Origin: Nitrospira sp.
GTDB lineage: Bacteria > Nitrospirota > Nitrospiria > Nitrospirales > UBA8639
Length of the DNA: 40,785 nt
NCBI GenBank assembly: GCA_028819435.1
Contig: JAPPLK010000072.1
Span: 1 to 40,785 of the forward strand
Reading direction: 5' to 3'
In this document: positions 1 through 8,801 of the stretch, in pieces
Numbering within the stretch: the first letter of the stretch is position 1
How the letters are laid out: the number at the start of each line of letters is the position of its first letter
The notes under the pieces: generated by a model
The model's database searches: none
Told to the model about the DNA's origin: nothing
Seen by the model: only the letters and a program-made list of their open reading frames with translations
Made by a program: the position numbers and the translations under genes

Positions 1-64
1 CGATCCTCCTGCGGATCCTTCGAGAGTCGAAAGCGTTTTTTGTGGTGTTGAAACCGTAAATGCC

Positions 65-86
65 TCTACCTCCCCTCACCCCTCCT
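65..86. repeat. Left half of the 98-bp palindromic repeat arm, split by IS110
   Basis: CTCTACCTCCCCTCACCCCT then CCT matches the outer part of the arms at 4120, 6859 and 10271. It is cut off at the IS110 left end and resumes at 1274 as CTTACAAAGGAGGGG. No partner arm of the opposite orientation is visible nearby, so the IS110 sits in a solitary arm or one that has decayed. Confidence 0.85.
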
Positions 87-110
87 TGTATCTGACAAAG
101 GGTGTATACT
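87..110 (+). promoter_or_regulatory. Half of the IS110 circle-junction promoter
   Basis: A -10 box TATACT lies at 105-110. In the integrated element the DNA 17 bp upstream is host repeat and gives no good -35 box. If the two ends are joined through one CT core, as in the circular intermediate of this family, TTG (1271-1273) plus CTT makes TTGCTT exactly 17 bp before TATACT. Bridge RNA and transposase would then be transcribed mainly from the excised circle. The boxes are seen directly; circle formation is inferred from the family. Confidence 0.6.
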
Positions 111-116
111 GCATGC

Positions 117-1259
<1,143 letters not shown>

Positions 1260-1273
1260 CCTCCAGACAGTTG

Positions 1274-1288
1274 CTTACAAAGGAGGGG
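1274..1288. repeat. Right half of the split palindromic repeat arm
   Basis: CTTACAAAGGAGGGG continues the repeat arm interrupted at position 86. The first two bases are the duplicated CT core of the IS110 insertion. Confidence 0.85.
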
Positions 1289-1309
1289 CATAATTCGTAA
1301 AGATATAGC

Positions 1310-1534
1310 CTACACATTAACCTCTTGCATGGGACGAATGCGAGGGATTGGCAAAGGTCGTCCATCAGCTGCAAAGTGGCGGATAACGTCTTCGATGACT
1401 TCGCATAACTCGCTATAGAGCCTTACCGGATTATCTCCATGGATGCCCGTGATTAAATCAGGGCATTTGCCGATATAGGTTTGGTCTTCTTCACTCCATT
1501 CGACCCATTTATGATATTGGTCACTCTGTTTCAT
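1310..1534 (-). CDS. hicB: HicB-like antitoxin, short form
   Basis: 74 residues. The YHKWVEWSEEDQTYIGKCPD start and the later RLYSELCEVIEDVIRHF match the partial RNase-H-like fold of HicB antitoxins, which bind and silence the partner HicA RNase. Its ATG overlaps the hicA stop by 4 bp (ATGA), so the two are translationally coupled. Classical HicB proteins carry an extra C-terminal DNA-binding domain; this one stops after the N-terminal fold, so autoregulation by HicB alone is not obvious. Toxin-first gene order is usual for hicAB. Identification is from motif and context. Confidence 0.8.
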   Translation of the reverse strand: MKQSDQYHKWVEWSEEDQTYIGKCPDLITGIHGDNPVRLYSELCEVIEDVIRHFAADGRPLPIPRIRPMQEVNV

Positions 1535-1734
1535 TGCTTCACCCGCTCCACAGCTTGTTTCACCTGCTGTTCCTGATAGAGTTTTGCATCGTCCCCGGAC
1601 TGTCCACTCAGAGTCACCGCACCTGCATATTTGACGTGGGCAAATTTTCGATGAGCCCCTTTCCCTCCACCTCGAATTTCGTAAAACCCTGCTTCTTTGA
1701 GTTCTTGAATAAGAACTCTGATTTTTCTCGGCAT
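1531..1734 (-). CDS. hicA: HicA-like mRNA interferase toxin
   Basis: 67 residues, typical HicA size. MPRKIRVLIQELKEAGFYEI followed by RGGGKGAHRKFAH fits the HicA double-stranded RNA-binding-like fold; the His in GAHRKF sits where the catalytic His of the usual G-S-H-R motif lies. HicA cleaves mRNA when HicB is lost. No strong Shine-Dalgarno precedes the ATG. It is the first gene of the pair and overlaps hicB by 4 bp. The IS110 insertion lies downstream and does not touch either gene. Confidence 0.85.
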   Translation of the reverse strand: MPRKIRVLIQELKEAGFYEIRGGGKGAHRKFAHVKYAGAVTLSGQSGDDAKLYQEQQVKQAVERVKQ

Positions 1735-1790
1735 TTGTAGCTATGGGATATTGTCTTGTCTGTTTTCTCTCAGCTATTCCCCCTCACCCC

Positions 1791-1815
1791 GCCCTCTCCC
1801 ACCGGGGGAGAGGGC
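1791..1815. repeat. Palindromic repeat GCCCTCTCCC/GGGAGAGGGC after the EF-G-like gene
   Basis: A 10-bp perfect stem with a 5-base loop lies just beyond the EF-G-like stop codon, inside a CCCCTCACCCCG-type repeat common in many bacterial genomes. It has no T-run on either strand, so it may stabilise a 3' end but is not a convincing intrinsic terminator. Confidence 0.6.
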
Positions 1816-1840
1816 TCGAGAACAAGGGAGAGGAAAGTCT

Positions 1841-3931
1841 TCAAGACGAAGCCGCGGCTTTTTCGGCCATGTGTTCTTCGACTACCTTGTTGACGACTTC
1901 GCGGGGGGCTTGCTCGTAGCCGGAAAATTCCATGGAGTACGAGCCTTTCCCCGCGGTAATGGAAGTCAGGACGGGGGCATATTTCAGGATTTCCGCCAAC
2001 GGAACCACAGCCTTGACGATTTGATTATGACCTTTGGTATCCATTCCCAGAATGCGGCCTCGCCGGCTGTTTAAATCTCCGATTACCGCGCCGACCATGT
2101 CATCCGGCACCGTCACTTCGACGTTCATGATGGGTTCAAGGAGCACTGGTTGTGCTGATTCCATGGCTTTTTTGAAGCCCATCGAGGCTGCGACCTTGAA
2201 GGCCATTTCCGACGAGTCTACGGGATGATGGGACCCGTCATAGACCTGCACTTGCACGTCCACGACCGGGAATCCGGCAAGAATTCCCTCGTGCATGGCC
2301 TCGACGACGCCTTTCTCCACCGCGGGGATGAAATTCCTGGGAATCACGCCGCCGACGATTTTGTTGAGAAATTCGAATCCTCCATTGCGGGGTAACGGGT
2401 CGAGTTGTAGCCAGCAATCGCCGTATTGCCCATGACCGCCCGTTTGTTTTTTGTGTTTCCCTTGGGCTTGGGCCATTTTTTGAATGGTCTCGCGATAGGC
2501 GACTTTCGGCGTATGTAAATTGACGTCCACTCCGTACTTGCGGTGAAGTTTTTCCAGGGTCAGCTCGATATGCGTTTGCCCGACGCCGCTCAACAACATT
2601 TCCTTAGTCTCATCGTTTCGGATGAATTCCAGGCACGCATCTTCTTCAACGAGCTTGTGGAGCCCCAGGCTGACTTTATCGATGTCGCCTTTGGATTTCG
2701 GTTCCAGGGCAAAGGACATCACGGGCCGGCGGAGCGACACCGACGGAAACACGATCGGGGCCTTGTCCGTACAGATGGTATCGCCCGTCTGGGTTTCTTT
2801 TAATTTTCCCATGACCACGATCTCGCCGGCTTTGGCCTGTTGTGTCTGTGTGCTCTTTTTCCCCTGCATGTAATACAAATGTCCGCCTTTTTCCTTGACG
2901 TTTCTCACGGAATTGAAAAAGGTTGAATCGGCTTCGAGCACACCCGAGCAGACCTTGAGATACGTGAGCCGTCCCATGAAGGGATCGATGGTGGTTTTAA
3001 ACACGTAACCGGAAAGCGGTTCTTTGGCGTCCATGGGCCGCACGATTTCTTCGCTCGTTTGAGGATGAGATCCGGCCGACTGTATGGCTTCGGCTCGTTC
3101 TTCCGGGGACGGCAGACATTGAGTCATGGCTTGATGTAGAACCGTGGTGCCGAGATTCAGGAGAGCCGACCCGCACAAGACCGGAATGAATTGGCGCGTT
3201 TTGGTGCCCAGGATCAGCCCCTGCAGGATCTCTTCTTGCGTCAGGTCTCCTTCACCAAGATATTTCTCCACCAATTCATCGTTGGTCTCAGCCACAGTTT
3301 CGATCAATTGTTTCCGCAATTCGGCAATTTTTTCTTTCAGGTCCGCGGGGACGTCTTCTTCCTGCACCTTATGACTGTTTGGAACGGGGATCACGGCCTT
3401 TTGTGTCAACAGATCGACCACGCCCCGGAGGTTGGCTTCTTCTCCGACCGGATAGGCAATCGGCACACACTTGGCCTCAAGCGCTTCCTGAATTTCCGCT
3501 AACGTGGTGTCGAACTTTGCTCGCTCTTTGTCCAGTTCATTGATAAAGATCAGGCACGGCAGTTCACGCGCTTGAATATATTCCCAGACCCGATCCAATT
3601 CCGAACGTATGCCCGAAGTGCCGACGACCAACACCGCGCCGTCCGCCACGTGGATCGTATTCTTGGTATCGGCAAAAAAATCCAAGGAGCCCGGCGTGTC
3701 GAGCAGGTTCAGGAACGTTTCCTTATACTCATACTGAAGAAGGGCCGTACTCATGGAATGATGGTGCTGAATTTCTTCCGCCTCGAAGTCGGCCACAGTG
3801 TTTCCGTTGGCGTTTGTTCCCATCGACGACGTCACGCCGGCGGAAAACAGCAGGGCTTCAACGAGAGATGTTTTCCCTGCACCGACATACGACGTGACAA
3901 CAACGTTTCGAATAGATTGAGAATGTGTCAT
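1841..3931 (-). CDS. Elongation-factor-G-like GTPase (non-canonical EF-G paralogue)
   Basis: 696 residues from the ATG at 3931, which follows GGGAGG; an upstream ATG at 3958 lacks such a site. The EF-G domain order is visible: GTPase domain with P-loop SYVGAGKTSL, switch-II DTPGSLDF, NELD in place of NKMD, then domains II-V with the GQTHIELTLEKL and GHNQIVKAVVPLAEI regions. True EF-G has DTPGHVDF, in which His activates the hydrolytic water; here it is Ser. Together with the altered G1 and G4 boxes this places it among the EF-G-like paralogues of unclear function rather than the housekeeping translocase. It is monocistronic, with repeats on both sides. Confidence 0.88.
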   Translation of the reverse strand: MTHSQSIRNVVVTSYVGAGKTSLVEALLFSAGVTSSMGTNANGNTVADFEAEEIQHHHSMSTALLQYEYKETFLNLLDTPGSLDFFADTKNTIHVADGAVLVVGTSGIRSELDRVWEYIQARELPCLIFINELDKERAKFDTTLAEIQEALEAKCVPIAYPVGEEANLRGVVDLLTQKAVIPVPNSHKVQEEDVPADLKEKIAELRKQLIETVAETNDELVEKYLGEGDLTQEEILQGLILGTKTRQFIPVLCGSALLNLGTTVLHQAMTQCLPSPEERAEAIQSAGSHPQTSEEIVRPMDAKEPLSGYVFKTTIDPFMGRLTYLKVCSGVLEADSTFFNSVRNVKEKGGHLYYMQGKKSTQTQQAKAGEIVVMGKLKETQTGDTICTDKAPIVFPSVSLRRPVMSFALEPKSKGDIDKVSLGLHKLVEEDACLEFIRNDETKEMLLSGVGQTHIELTLEKLHRKYGVDVNLHTPKVAYRETIQKMAQAQGKHKKQTGGHGQYGDCWLQLDPLPRNGGFEFLNKIVGGVIPRNFIPAVEKGVVEAMHEGILAGFPVVDVQVQVYDGSHHPVDSSEMAFKVAASMGFKKAMESAQPVLLEPIMNVEVTVPDDMVGAVIGDLNSRRGRILGMDTKGHNQIVKAVVPLAEILKYAPVLTSITAGKGSYSMEFSGYEQAPREVVNKVVEEHMAEKAAASS

Positions 3932-4024
3932 ACGCCCTCCCTTAGTATGTGGGGCCATTCTAGGCTTGGCTAAATTGGGGTGTCAATGAAAGGCAGGAGG
4001 GAGGAACGGCTTTGCTTCTTTGGT

Positions 4025-4154
4025 TCTCTCCCCTTTGTAAGGGGAGGCCAGGTGGGGTAGAGTTCTATATCTGAGAATCTCACGAAACGGCTTGCCGTGA
4101 CCGCCATTCTATTTAGGCACTCTACCTCCCCCCACCTCCTTACAAAGGAGGGGA
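4025..4154. repeat. Two inverted arms of the CTCTACC/GGTAGAG palindrome, outward order
   Basis: One arm (4025-4062, ending GGTGGGGTAGAG) and its inverted partner (4120-4154, starting CTCTACC) are separated by 57 bp. The order is the reverse of that in the compact 98-bp copies at 6859 and 10271, so this is either two elements facing each other or the remains of a larger array. The right arm ends in AAAGGAGGGGAA directly before the start codon at 4156. Confidence 0.8.
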
Positions 4155-4155
4155 A

Positions 4156-4542
4156 ATGGAACATAGAATTATGACCAATGTCGGAACCTTCTTGCCTCGC
4201 CTGATGGCAACGCTTTGTCTGGGGCTTTTCGTTAGCGCCGTAGCTTTCGATACCCTGGAACCCCAAAAAACATTTGCCTCGGATCTTCGTCAAGCCGTCT
4301 GGTACGGGTTCCAATTCGGACTTCCGGTACTCGTCGGCGGAATCTGTTTGGTCGGGAAACGGTTGAGTGCCATGGTTGGTGTGCTGTACGGAACAATCGG
4401 CCTGGCCCTGGACATTGCCACGTTTGTACAGAGCATGACTTCCGGAACGGACTCACTGCATTTTGTCGGCTTGGTCATTCTGACCACCTTCTTCAACTTT
4501 CTCCTCATCGTGGTCGGCGGGCGGCAGGCTTTGAGCATCTGA
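4156..4542 (+). CDS. Small four-helix membrane protein, unknown function
   Basis: 128 residues. Four hydrophobic stretches are visible at about 13-33, 47-66, 69-90 and 101-121, with short polar connections, so it is an inner-membrane protein of four helices. No family motif is recognised. The ATG at 4156 comes 4 bases after GGAGG, and that Shine-Dalgarno belongs to the repeat arm ending at 4154; the next in-frame ATG (4171) is too far from it. The gene stands alone on this strand and converges with the methyltransferase gene, 6 bp apart. Its role cannot be inferred. Confidence 0.65.
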   Translation: MEHRIMTNVGTFLPRLMATLCLGLFVSAVAFDTLEPQKTFASDLRQAVWYGFQFGLPVLVGGICLVGKRLSAMVGVLYGTIGLALDIATFVQSMTSGTDSLHFVGLVILTTFFNFLLIVVGGRQALSI

Positions 4543-4548
4543 TGGCGT

Positions 4549-5559
4549 CTATGCTCTCCCCTCGATGATGACCCCGTCCCAATCACCTGTGCCTTTCTTT
4601 AATTGAAGACACCGGGTTTTCTTGAGTCCGCAGGTCTTGAGCCATTGTTGGACGTCTTGGGCGCTGTAGGTATTGCCCGTCGGAGTGAACAGCAGCATCG
4701 TGACTGCAAACAGGTTGGTTTCCAGGGCATCGCACCCCGGTTTGTTCATGAGGAACGTGTCCTGAATCAGAATCCGTCCGCCGGGGTTGAGTGCGCGTTT
4801 GAGTTTTTTGAACAGGGTCTTGTTTTCCGCCGGTGAAAAAATATGCAGCACGTTTGACATCCACGTCACGTCGAATTTGCCCGGAACCGGATTCTCAAAA
4901 AGATCGCCGGGATAATAGGACAGTCGTTTGCCGTGTCGTAAGGGTTGGGCGATCTCTTGGGCGACTTCAAGGGCCGGCTGGCGGTCCCAGATGCCTGCAC
5001 GCAACGTGGAATTCTTTTTCAGGAATTCCAAGGCATACGTGCCGGGGCCTCCCCCCACGTCCAACAATGTTTGCGCCTTGTTTAAATCGAGTTGTGCGGC
5101 CACTTGCCTGGCCGGCCTTATGGAACGCTGATGCATTGCCCAGGTGAAAGATCGACGGTAGTCCGGGTCGTCCGGGCCGTCATGTTCAACCGGCTTGCCC
5201 GTGCGAACGGAATCGGTAAGATGCGCCCAATCTTCCCACTGGCGATGGACCAGTTCCAAATATGCGCCCTGATAATCCGGGCTGTTCCGGTTTAGAAACG
5301 TGCGGCCGAGTTTTTCTGCGCGATAGGACGTTCCCCGTTGCATGAGCAGACCCGCGGTCTTCAGGTTGCGAAGGATAATTTCGACTCCCCGTTCACTGGT
5401 CTTGAGCGTATTCGCCAAAGACTTAGGCGTCCAGAACCGGCTTCCCATATGGGTAAAGAGGTCGAGATCCATTGCAGTCGCAATCACCCGTGACAACCGA
5501 AAGGTATAGATCACGTCACGAAAATCATCCATGGTGCGGACCGGAAGTTGCGCATTCAT
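4549..5559 (-). CDS. SAM-dependent O-methyltransferase with N-terminal winged-helix dimerisation domain
   Basis: 336 residues from the ATG at 5559 (AAGGAA, 5-base spacing); a longer frame to 5604 lacks a site. The N-terminal 90 residues (VIYTFRLSRVIATAMDLDLF, then TPKSLANTLKTSERGVEIIL) look like the dimerisation domain of plant-type O-methyltransferases. The catalytic domain starts with the SAM-binding motif LLDVGGGPGTYALEF, followed by WMSNVLHIFS and LNPGGRILIQDTF. The substrate is a small molecule that cannot be named. It lies 31 bp downstream of the two-gene TPR operon on the same strand and may be co-transcribed. Confidence 0.85.
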   Translation of the reverse strand: MNAQLPVRTMDDFRDVIYTFRLSRVIATAMDLDLFTHMGSRFWTPKSLANTLKTSERGVEIILRNLKTAGLLMQRGTSYRAEKLGRTFLNRNSPDYQGAYLELVHRQWEDWAHLTDSVRTGKPVEHDGPDDPDYRRSFTWAMHQRSIRPARQVAAQLDLNKAQTLLDVGGGPGTYALEFLKKNSTLRAGIWDRQPALEVAQEIAQPLRHGKRLSYYPGDLFENPVPGKFDVTWMSNVLHIFSPAENKTLFKKLKRALNPGGRILIQDTFLMNKPGCDALETNLFAVTMLLFTPTGNTYSAQDVQQWLKTCGLKKTRCLQLKKGTGDWDGVIIEGRA

Positions 5560-5590
5560 AACAATTCCTTTTGAGTCTGAGGTGAAAAAA

Positions 5591-6025
5591 TCAGGCGGCG
5601 GCAAATTGCCGGCGGTATCGCGTGATCAACTGCTCAAGTTCCGACAGGTTCTTGAAATCAACGGGACGCTCGAAAAACACCGCAACGTACTCGTCATTCA
5701 TCTCCACGCGTTCACTGAACCCGTCCTCGACGAGACAATCACGATATTTCGACACGACTTGTTGAATGTAGAATTTGGCCTGCTTGGCCAGTTCATCGCT
5801 TCCAAGATCTTCGGCCGTGCCGTCAGAGAGCAGGCTCTGCATATCCTCCAGGGCATACCCGGCCTGACAGACCAACAAGCCTGCCGGTGTGATTTCGAGT
5901 TGCCAATCTTCATCATCCAATTCAAGAGTCAAAGCCCCACCGGATTCATATTGAACGAAGTCCGAGTTGACTTGTTTCAGATGGTCCTGAACGTGTTGCC
6001 AACCCGGGTGAGGTTCGTCACTCAC
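5591..6025 (-). CDS. Conserved-looking hypothetical protein, acidic
   Basis: 144 residues with no recognised domain. It is acidic and soluble, with no signal peptide or membrane segment. A middle helix-rich stretch (YALEDMQSLLSDGTAEDLGS) precedes a C-terminal alpha/beta-like half. The ATG overlaps the stop of the TPR gene by 4 bp (ATGA), indicating tight translational coupling and probably a shared function with that protein. No catalytic residues are evident. Confidence 0.65.
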   Translation of the reverse strand: MSDEPHPGWQHVQDHLKQVNSDFVQYESGGALTLELDDEDWQLEITPAGLLVCQAGYALEDMQSLLSDGTAEDLGSDELAKQAKFYIQQVVSKYRDCLVEDGFSERVEMNDEYVAVFFERPVDFKNLSELEQLITRYRRQFAAA

Positions 6026-6837
6026 GAGACACCCTCCCCTGCTCCGGTTTTCATGCGGTCCTGCAGCCGTACTCGAAGCGCTTCGAGACGCCGGGTATTT
6101 TCTGCCAATTTAGGCAATTCGTATTTCCGGTCCACGCGAACCACGCGATGCAGGAATTGCGCCTCCTTTTCCTCGCAGCCCATGGCTTTATGGCAATCGG
6201 CCATCACGTACCAGGCCCCACCCATCCGCAGTTCGTCTCGTAGCCGCTCGGCAATCGCCAAACTGGTGTGCGCACAAGCCATCGCGTCGTCATAACGCTC
6301 CCATGCCAGGTACATTCGCGCCATCATCTTGAACACGTCGGCTTCACCGGCATGATTCTCCACTCGCCTCATCAAGGCGATAGATTCTGAATAATAGTTC
6401 ATGGCCTGCTCGAAGTGCCGGGTTTCCTTGGCCACCAATCCCAAATCAGAGAGCAGCACCGCTTTGGCTGCATCGTCTTCAAACAGTTCCATCCGGTCCA
6501 GGGCCTCGAGATAATAGGCGCGGCCCCGTTCCCATTCGCCGGCGTCCACGTGCAAGTTGCCCAGGTTGGCGAGTGTCGCGCTGATCCCGCGGTTGTCCCC
6601 GAGCGTCTTCTGCAGTTCCAGGACCTCCTGATAATACTCCTGAGCCTGTTGGCGTTTGCCGCTGACGGCACAGATGTTTCCGAGATTTCCCAACGTCGCC
6701 ACCAAAGCCCTGGGGTCGCCGCTTTGTCGATCGGCTTCCAACGCCTTGGCGTAGCACTGGTAGGCCTCCGCATAAAACCCCCGGGAAAAATGAACGTTGC
6801 CTCGTTGATTAAACTGGACCGAATGGGATTGTCGCAT
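6022..6837 (-). CDS. Tetratricopeptide-repeat protein
   Basis: 271 residues built from about six TPR units, for example GNVHFSRGFYAEAYQCYAKA, LGNLGNICAVSGKRQQAQEY, LANLGNLHVDAGEWERGRAY and LSDLGLVAKETRHFEQAMNY. These form a helical solenoid used for protein binding. There is no signal peptide, so it is probably cytoplasmic. The start at 6837 lacks a clear Shine-Dalgarno and lies 21 bp from the end of a 98-bp palindromic repeat. It heads an operon with the hypothetical gene that overlaps its stop codon. Confidence 0.85.
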   Translation of the reverse strand: MRQSHSVQFNQRGNVHFSRGFYAEAYQCYAKALEADRQSGDPRALVATLGNLGNICAVSGKRQQAQEYYQEVLELQKTLGDNRGISATLANLGNLHVDAGEWERGRAYYLEALDRMELFEDDAAKAVLLSDLGLVAKETRHFEQAMNYYSESIALMRRVENHAGEADVFKMMARMYLAWERYDDAMACAHTSLAIAERLRDELRMGGAWYVMADCHKAMGCEEKEAQFLHRVVRVDRKYELPKLAENTRRLEALRVRLQDRMKTGAGEGVS

Positions 6838-6858
6838 GGTTGTTTTAATTTATATGGA

Positions 6859-6956
6859 CTCTACCTCCCCTCGCCCCTCCTTACAAAGGAGGGGAAGTAG
6901 AAAGGAATGCTCGTCCGTTTCCTCCCCTTTGTAAGGGGAGGTCAGGTGGGGTAGAG
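6859..6956. repeat. 98-bp palindromic repeat (CTCTACC...GGTAGAG), complete copy
   Basis: Two imperfect inverted arms (6859-6895 and 6918-6956), each containing its own smaller palindrome around TTACAAAGGAGGGG or CCCCTTTGTAAGGGGAGG, flank a 22-bp variable centre. It has the same length and plan as the copy at 10271-10368. It is MITE-like but lacks an obvious target duplication. The arm at 6874-6895 is an uninterrupted example of the site used by the IS110 element. Confidence 0.88.
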
Positions 6957-7012
6957 AGACGGGTAAAGAGGAGATATCGATGGGCTCTTTTCATACCAAT
7001 CACGGTTCCCGT

Positions 7013-7606
7013 CTATTCCAACGCCTTTGCCACAATGGCTTTGGCACCGGTCAGAATAGAGGTCCCGTCGCCGACCAGGAGCGAATCGAAATTATACTTG
7101 AGCAAGCGACGCAAGCCTTCACGCGCCTTGGCGGGATCGGTGTATTTCTCGGCCGGCAGCATGCTCACCGCCCCTTCAGGTTTGCCAAGCAAGGCATCCC
7201 CGACAATCAGAATGCCTCGTCCTTGTTGAATAAACAGCGCCGATTCTCCAGGTGACTTTTGATCGGAAAGCTGCACGACCCAAATTCCGCCGGGCAGCAA
7301 TTCTCCGTCGACAAAGGTTTTGTCCGAGGTCACGGACATTTCGGGAGCGTCGGCCTGTGGTACGTACACGCGGGTCTTCAAGGCGTCTTTGTACGTCGCG
7401 CTTTCACGTTCATGATCCCGGTTGGTGAGCAGGATGTAATCGACCTGGCCGGCGCTGGTCAGTTTCGACAAGTCGGCATCCGTAAGCGGCGGCGGATCAA
7501 CGAGAATCCGGTGTTCGCCCACGTCCAACAAGTGGCCGTTAAAATTGAGCTGTTTTTCTTTGGAAAACCATGACCACGTGGCTATCCCGGGCAAGATCGG
7601 TTTCAT
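7013..7606 (-). CDS. Metallo-beta-lactamase-fold protein with degenerate metal motif
   Basis: 197 residues. The order of segments resembles the MBL fold: NFNGHLLDVGEHRILVDPPP, VDYILLTNRDHERES, then GILIVGDALLGKPEG and LLVGDGTSIL. Active hydrolases have THxHxDH after the third strand; here it reads TNRDHER, so at least two metal-binding His are missing, while the later Asp (GDALLG) remains. It may therefore be a non-catalytic or single-metal member. The ATG overlaps the stop of the 79-residue upstream gene by 4 bp, so the two form a coupled pair. Confidence 0.7.
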   Translation of the reverse strand: MKPILPGIATWSWFSKEKQLNFNGHLLDVGEHRILVDPPPLTDADLSKLTSAGQVDYILLTNRDHERESATYKDALKTRVYVPQADAPEMSVTSDKTFVDGELLPGGIWVVQLSDQKSPGESALFIQQGRGILIVGDALLGKPEGAVSMLPAEKYTDPAKAREGLRRLLKYNFDSLLVGDGTSILTGAKAIVAKALE

Positions 7607-7842
7607 AACTCGGCTATCGCCTCCCGAAGCATGGCCGTCGTTTTGGATAAAATATCTTCTTCCGAAGACAGATCAAGAATGTCGTCTTCCGGCACCATAA
7701 TGAATTTACGATTTCCGTCCTTGGTTAGAGAAACCAGGAACCGGCCATTGGATGGAGTGGTCGGAATGACCACTTCGACTGTGCTCTTGATGCTCTTTAC
7801 CAATTCAAGAAATTTCGCTTTCCCTTCTTCAAACTCATCCAT
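7603..7842 (-). CDS. Small acidic hypothetical protein coupled to the MBL-fold gene
   Basis: 79 residues with no recognised family. It has a helical N-terminus (EFEEGKAKFLELVKSIKS), a central beta-rich part (RFLVSLTKDGNRKFIMVPED) and a helical C-terminus. It is soluble and cytoplasmic. The stop overlaps the ATG of the MBL-fold gene (ATGA). A partner or chaperone role is possible but only inferred from the coupling. Confidence 0.6.
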   Translation of the reverse strand: MDEFEEGKAKFLELVKSIKSTVEVVIPTTPSNGRFLVSLTKDGNRKFIMVPEDDILDLSSEEDILSKTTAMLREAIAEL

Positions 7843-7946
7843 ATCGTTCTTGAATCCTTTCGCTCAAATGGAAGAAAGCGCGCGGGCTGAAAAACCGCTC
7901 GTCGCCACGGACAAACCATGCTTCGAGAAACGCATGACTCCAAATC

Positions 7947-8483
7947 TCATAAGGCGGTCGATCCGGAAGAGCCTCCCAATAATTTATTCACCTCATCCAG
8001 GATCGCCGTATGGTCCGCCAGGTCCATGTTACCGACCCGTTGCCACCGGATAACGCCGTTCTGATCCAGAATGTACACGTTGGGAATGAAGCGTCCGCCT
8101 CCGTACAATTTATCGGTCACCTGGTCCGGGTCCGTGAGATAGGGATAGGTGACTTTTACGGGGAAGACGCTGAGAAACTCCAGGACGTCCGCTTGGGAAT
8201 CGCCCGAGGAGTTCACACCGATCACCGCCACGTTTTGTCCGCGCGTGGCTTCATAGACTTTTTGTAAATTCGTGCCCTGCACCAAACACGGTTCGCAAAT
8301 ATGAAAGAGGCCAAGTACCACGACTTTACCTTGGAAATCTTTCAGCGAAACGGGTTCCCCTGTGACCGAGGTGAGCGAAAACGACGGCGCCGGCTCCCCG
8401 ACCTTAAAGAAGCCACCGGCCCAGGCCATTGTTATCATGGCTATGGAAAGCGTCACTGCAAGTAAACAGATATGGCGTTTCAT
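7947..8483 (-). CDS. Secreted TlpA/AhpC-like thioredoxin-fold protein
   Basis: 178 residues from the ATG at 8483 (GGAGG, 6-base spacing). The first 22 residues (MKRHICLLAVTLSIAMITMAWA) are a signal peptide, so it acts in the periplasm. The mature part has the AhpC-TSA/Redoxin features GEPAPSFSLTSVTGE, FQGKVVVLGLFHICEPC (CxxC redox pair Cys-Glu-Pro-Cys), VAVIGVNSSGD and IPNVYILDQNGVIRWQRVG. It probably reduces or oxidises cysteine pairs, for instance in cytochrome or metal-site maturation; the target is not shown by the neighbours. Confidence 0.88.
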   Translation of the reverse strand: MKRHICLLAVTLSIAMITMAWAGGFFKVGEPAPSFSLTSVTGEPVSLKDFQGKVVVLGLFHICEPCLVQGTNLQKVYEATRGQNVAVIGVNSSGDSQADVLEFLSVFPVKVTYPYLTDPDQVTDKLYGGGRFIPNVYILDQNGVIRWQRVGNMDLADHTAILDEVNKLLGGSSGSTAL

Positions 8484-8524
8484 GGCATCCTCCACCTTGT
8501 TGGCAGCGAACAATGCGGACAACG

Positions 8525-8530
8525 ATTATA
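8525..8530 (-). promoter_or_regulatory. Candidate -10 box for the TlpA-like gene
   Basis: A perfect TATAAT on the minus strand predicts a start about 35 bases before the ATG at 8483. The -35 region is A-rich and poorly matched (GAAAAA at 17 bp), so the promoter is a candidate only. Confidence 0.45.
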
Positions 8531-8632
8531 AAAATCTTAACACACGATTTTTCAGGCGGGCAATAAACGGAAGTTGGACGGTTCCCCGACAGTTCTCTTA
8601 AAACAAGCCTTTTAGGTGAACAAAACACAAAA

Positions 8633-8797
8633 GACTCTGGATTCTCGATTACAAACGTCGGGAATGACGGAAGAGGAAAAGAGTCAAAAATGCCAAAATC
8701 TGTCATACCCGCGAAAGCGGGTATCCAGCGTCTTTTACCCTCTCACCCCAACCACCGGATCAAGTCCGGGGCAGGCTCTCTACCGCGTGGAGAGAGG
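8633..8797. repeat. Decayed palindromic repeats filling the gap before purF
   Basis: The 8484-8801 gap holds no gene. An inverted pair runs from CTGGATTCTCGATTAC (8637) to GTCATACCCGCGAAAGCGGG TATCCAG (8704-8730), the common CTGGAT...ATCCAG class. It is followed by CCCTCTCACCCC...GGAGAGAGGG (8740-8797), in which ACCGGATCAAGTCCGGGG, another common palindrome, is nested. These lie downstream of the purF stop and may act as transcript ends; no T-run is present on the minus strand. Confidence 0.6.
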
Positions 8798-8801
8798 GAA
8801 A

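Noticed and set aside
8741-8797. Structured region after purF as a riboswitch
   Set aside because: It lies downstream of purF and consists of palindromes found in many genomes (CCCTCTC...GAGAGGG, CCGGATCAAGTCCGG).
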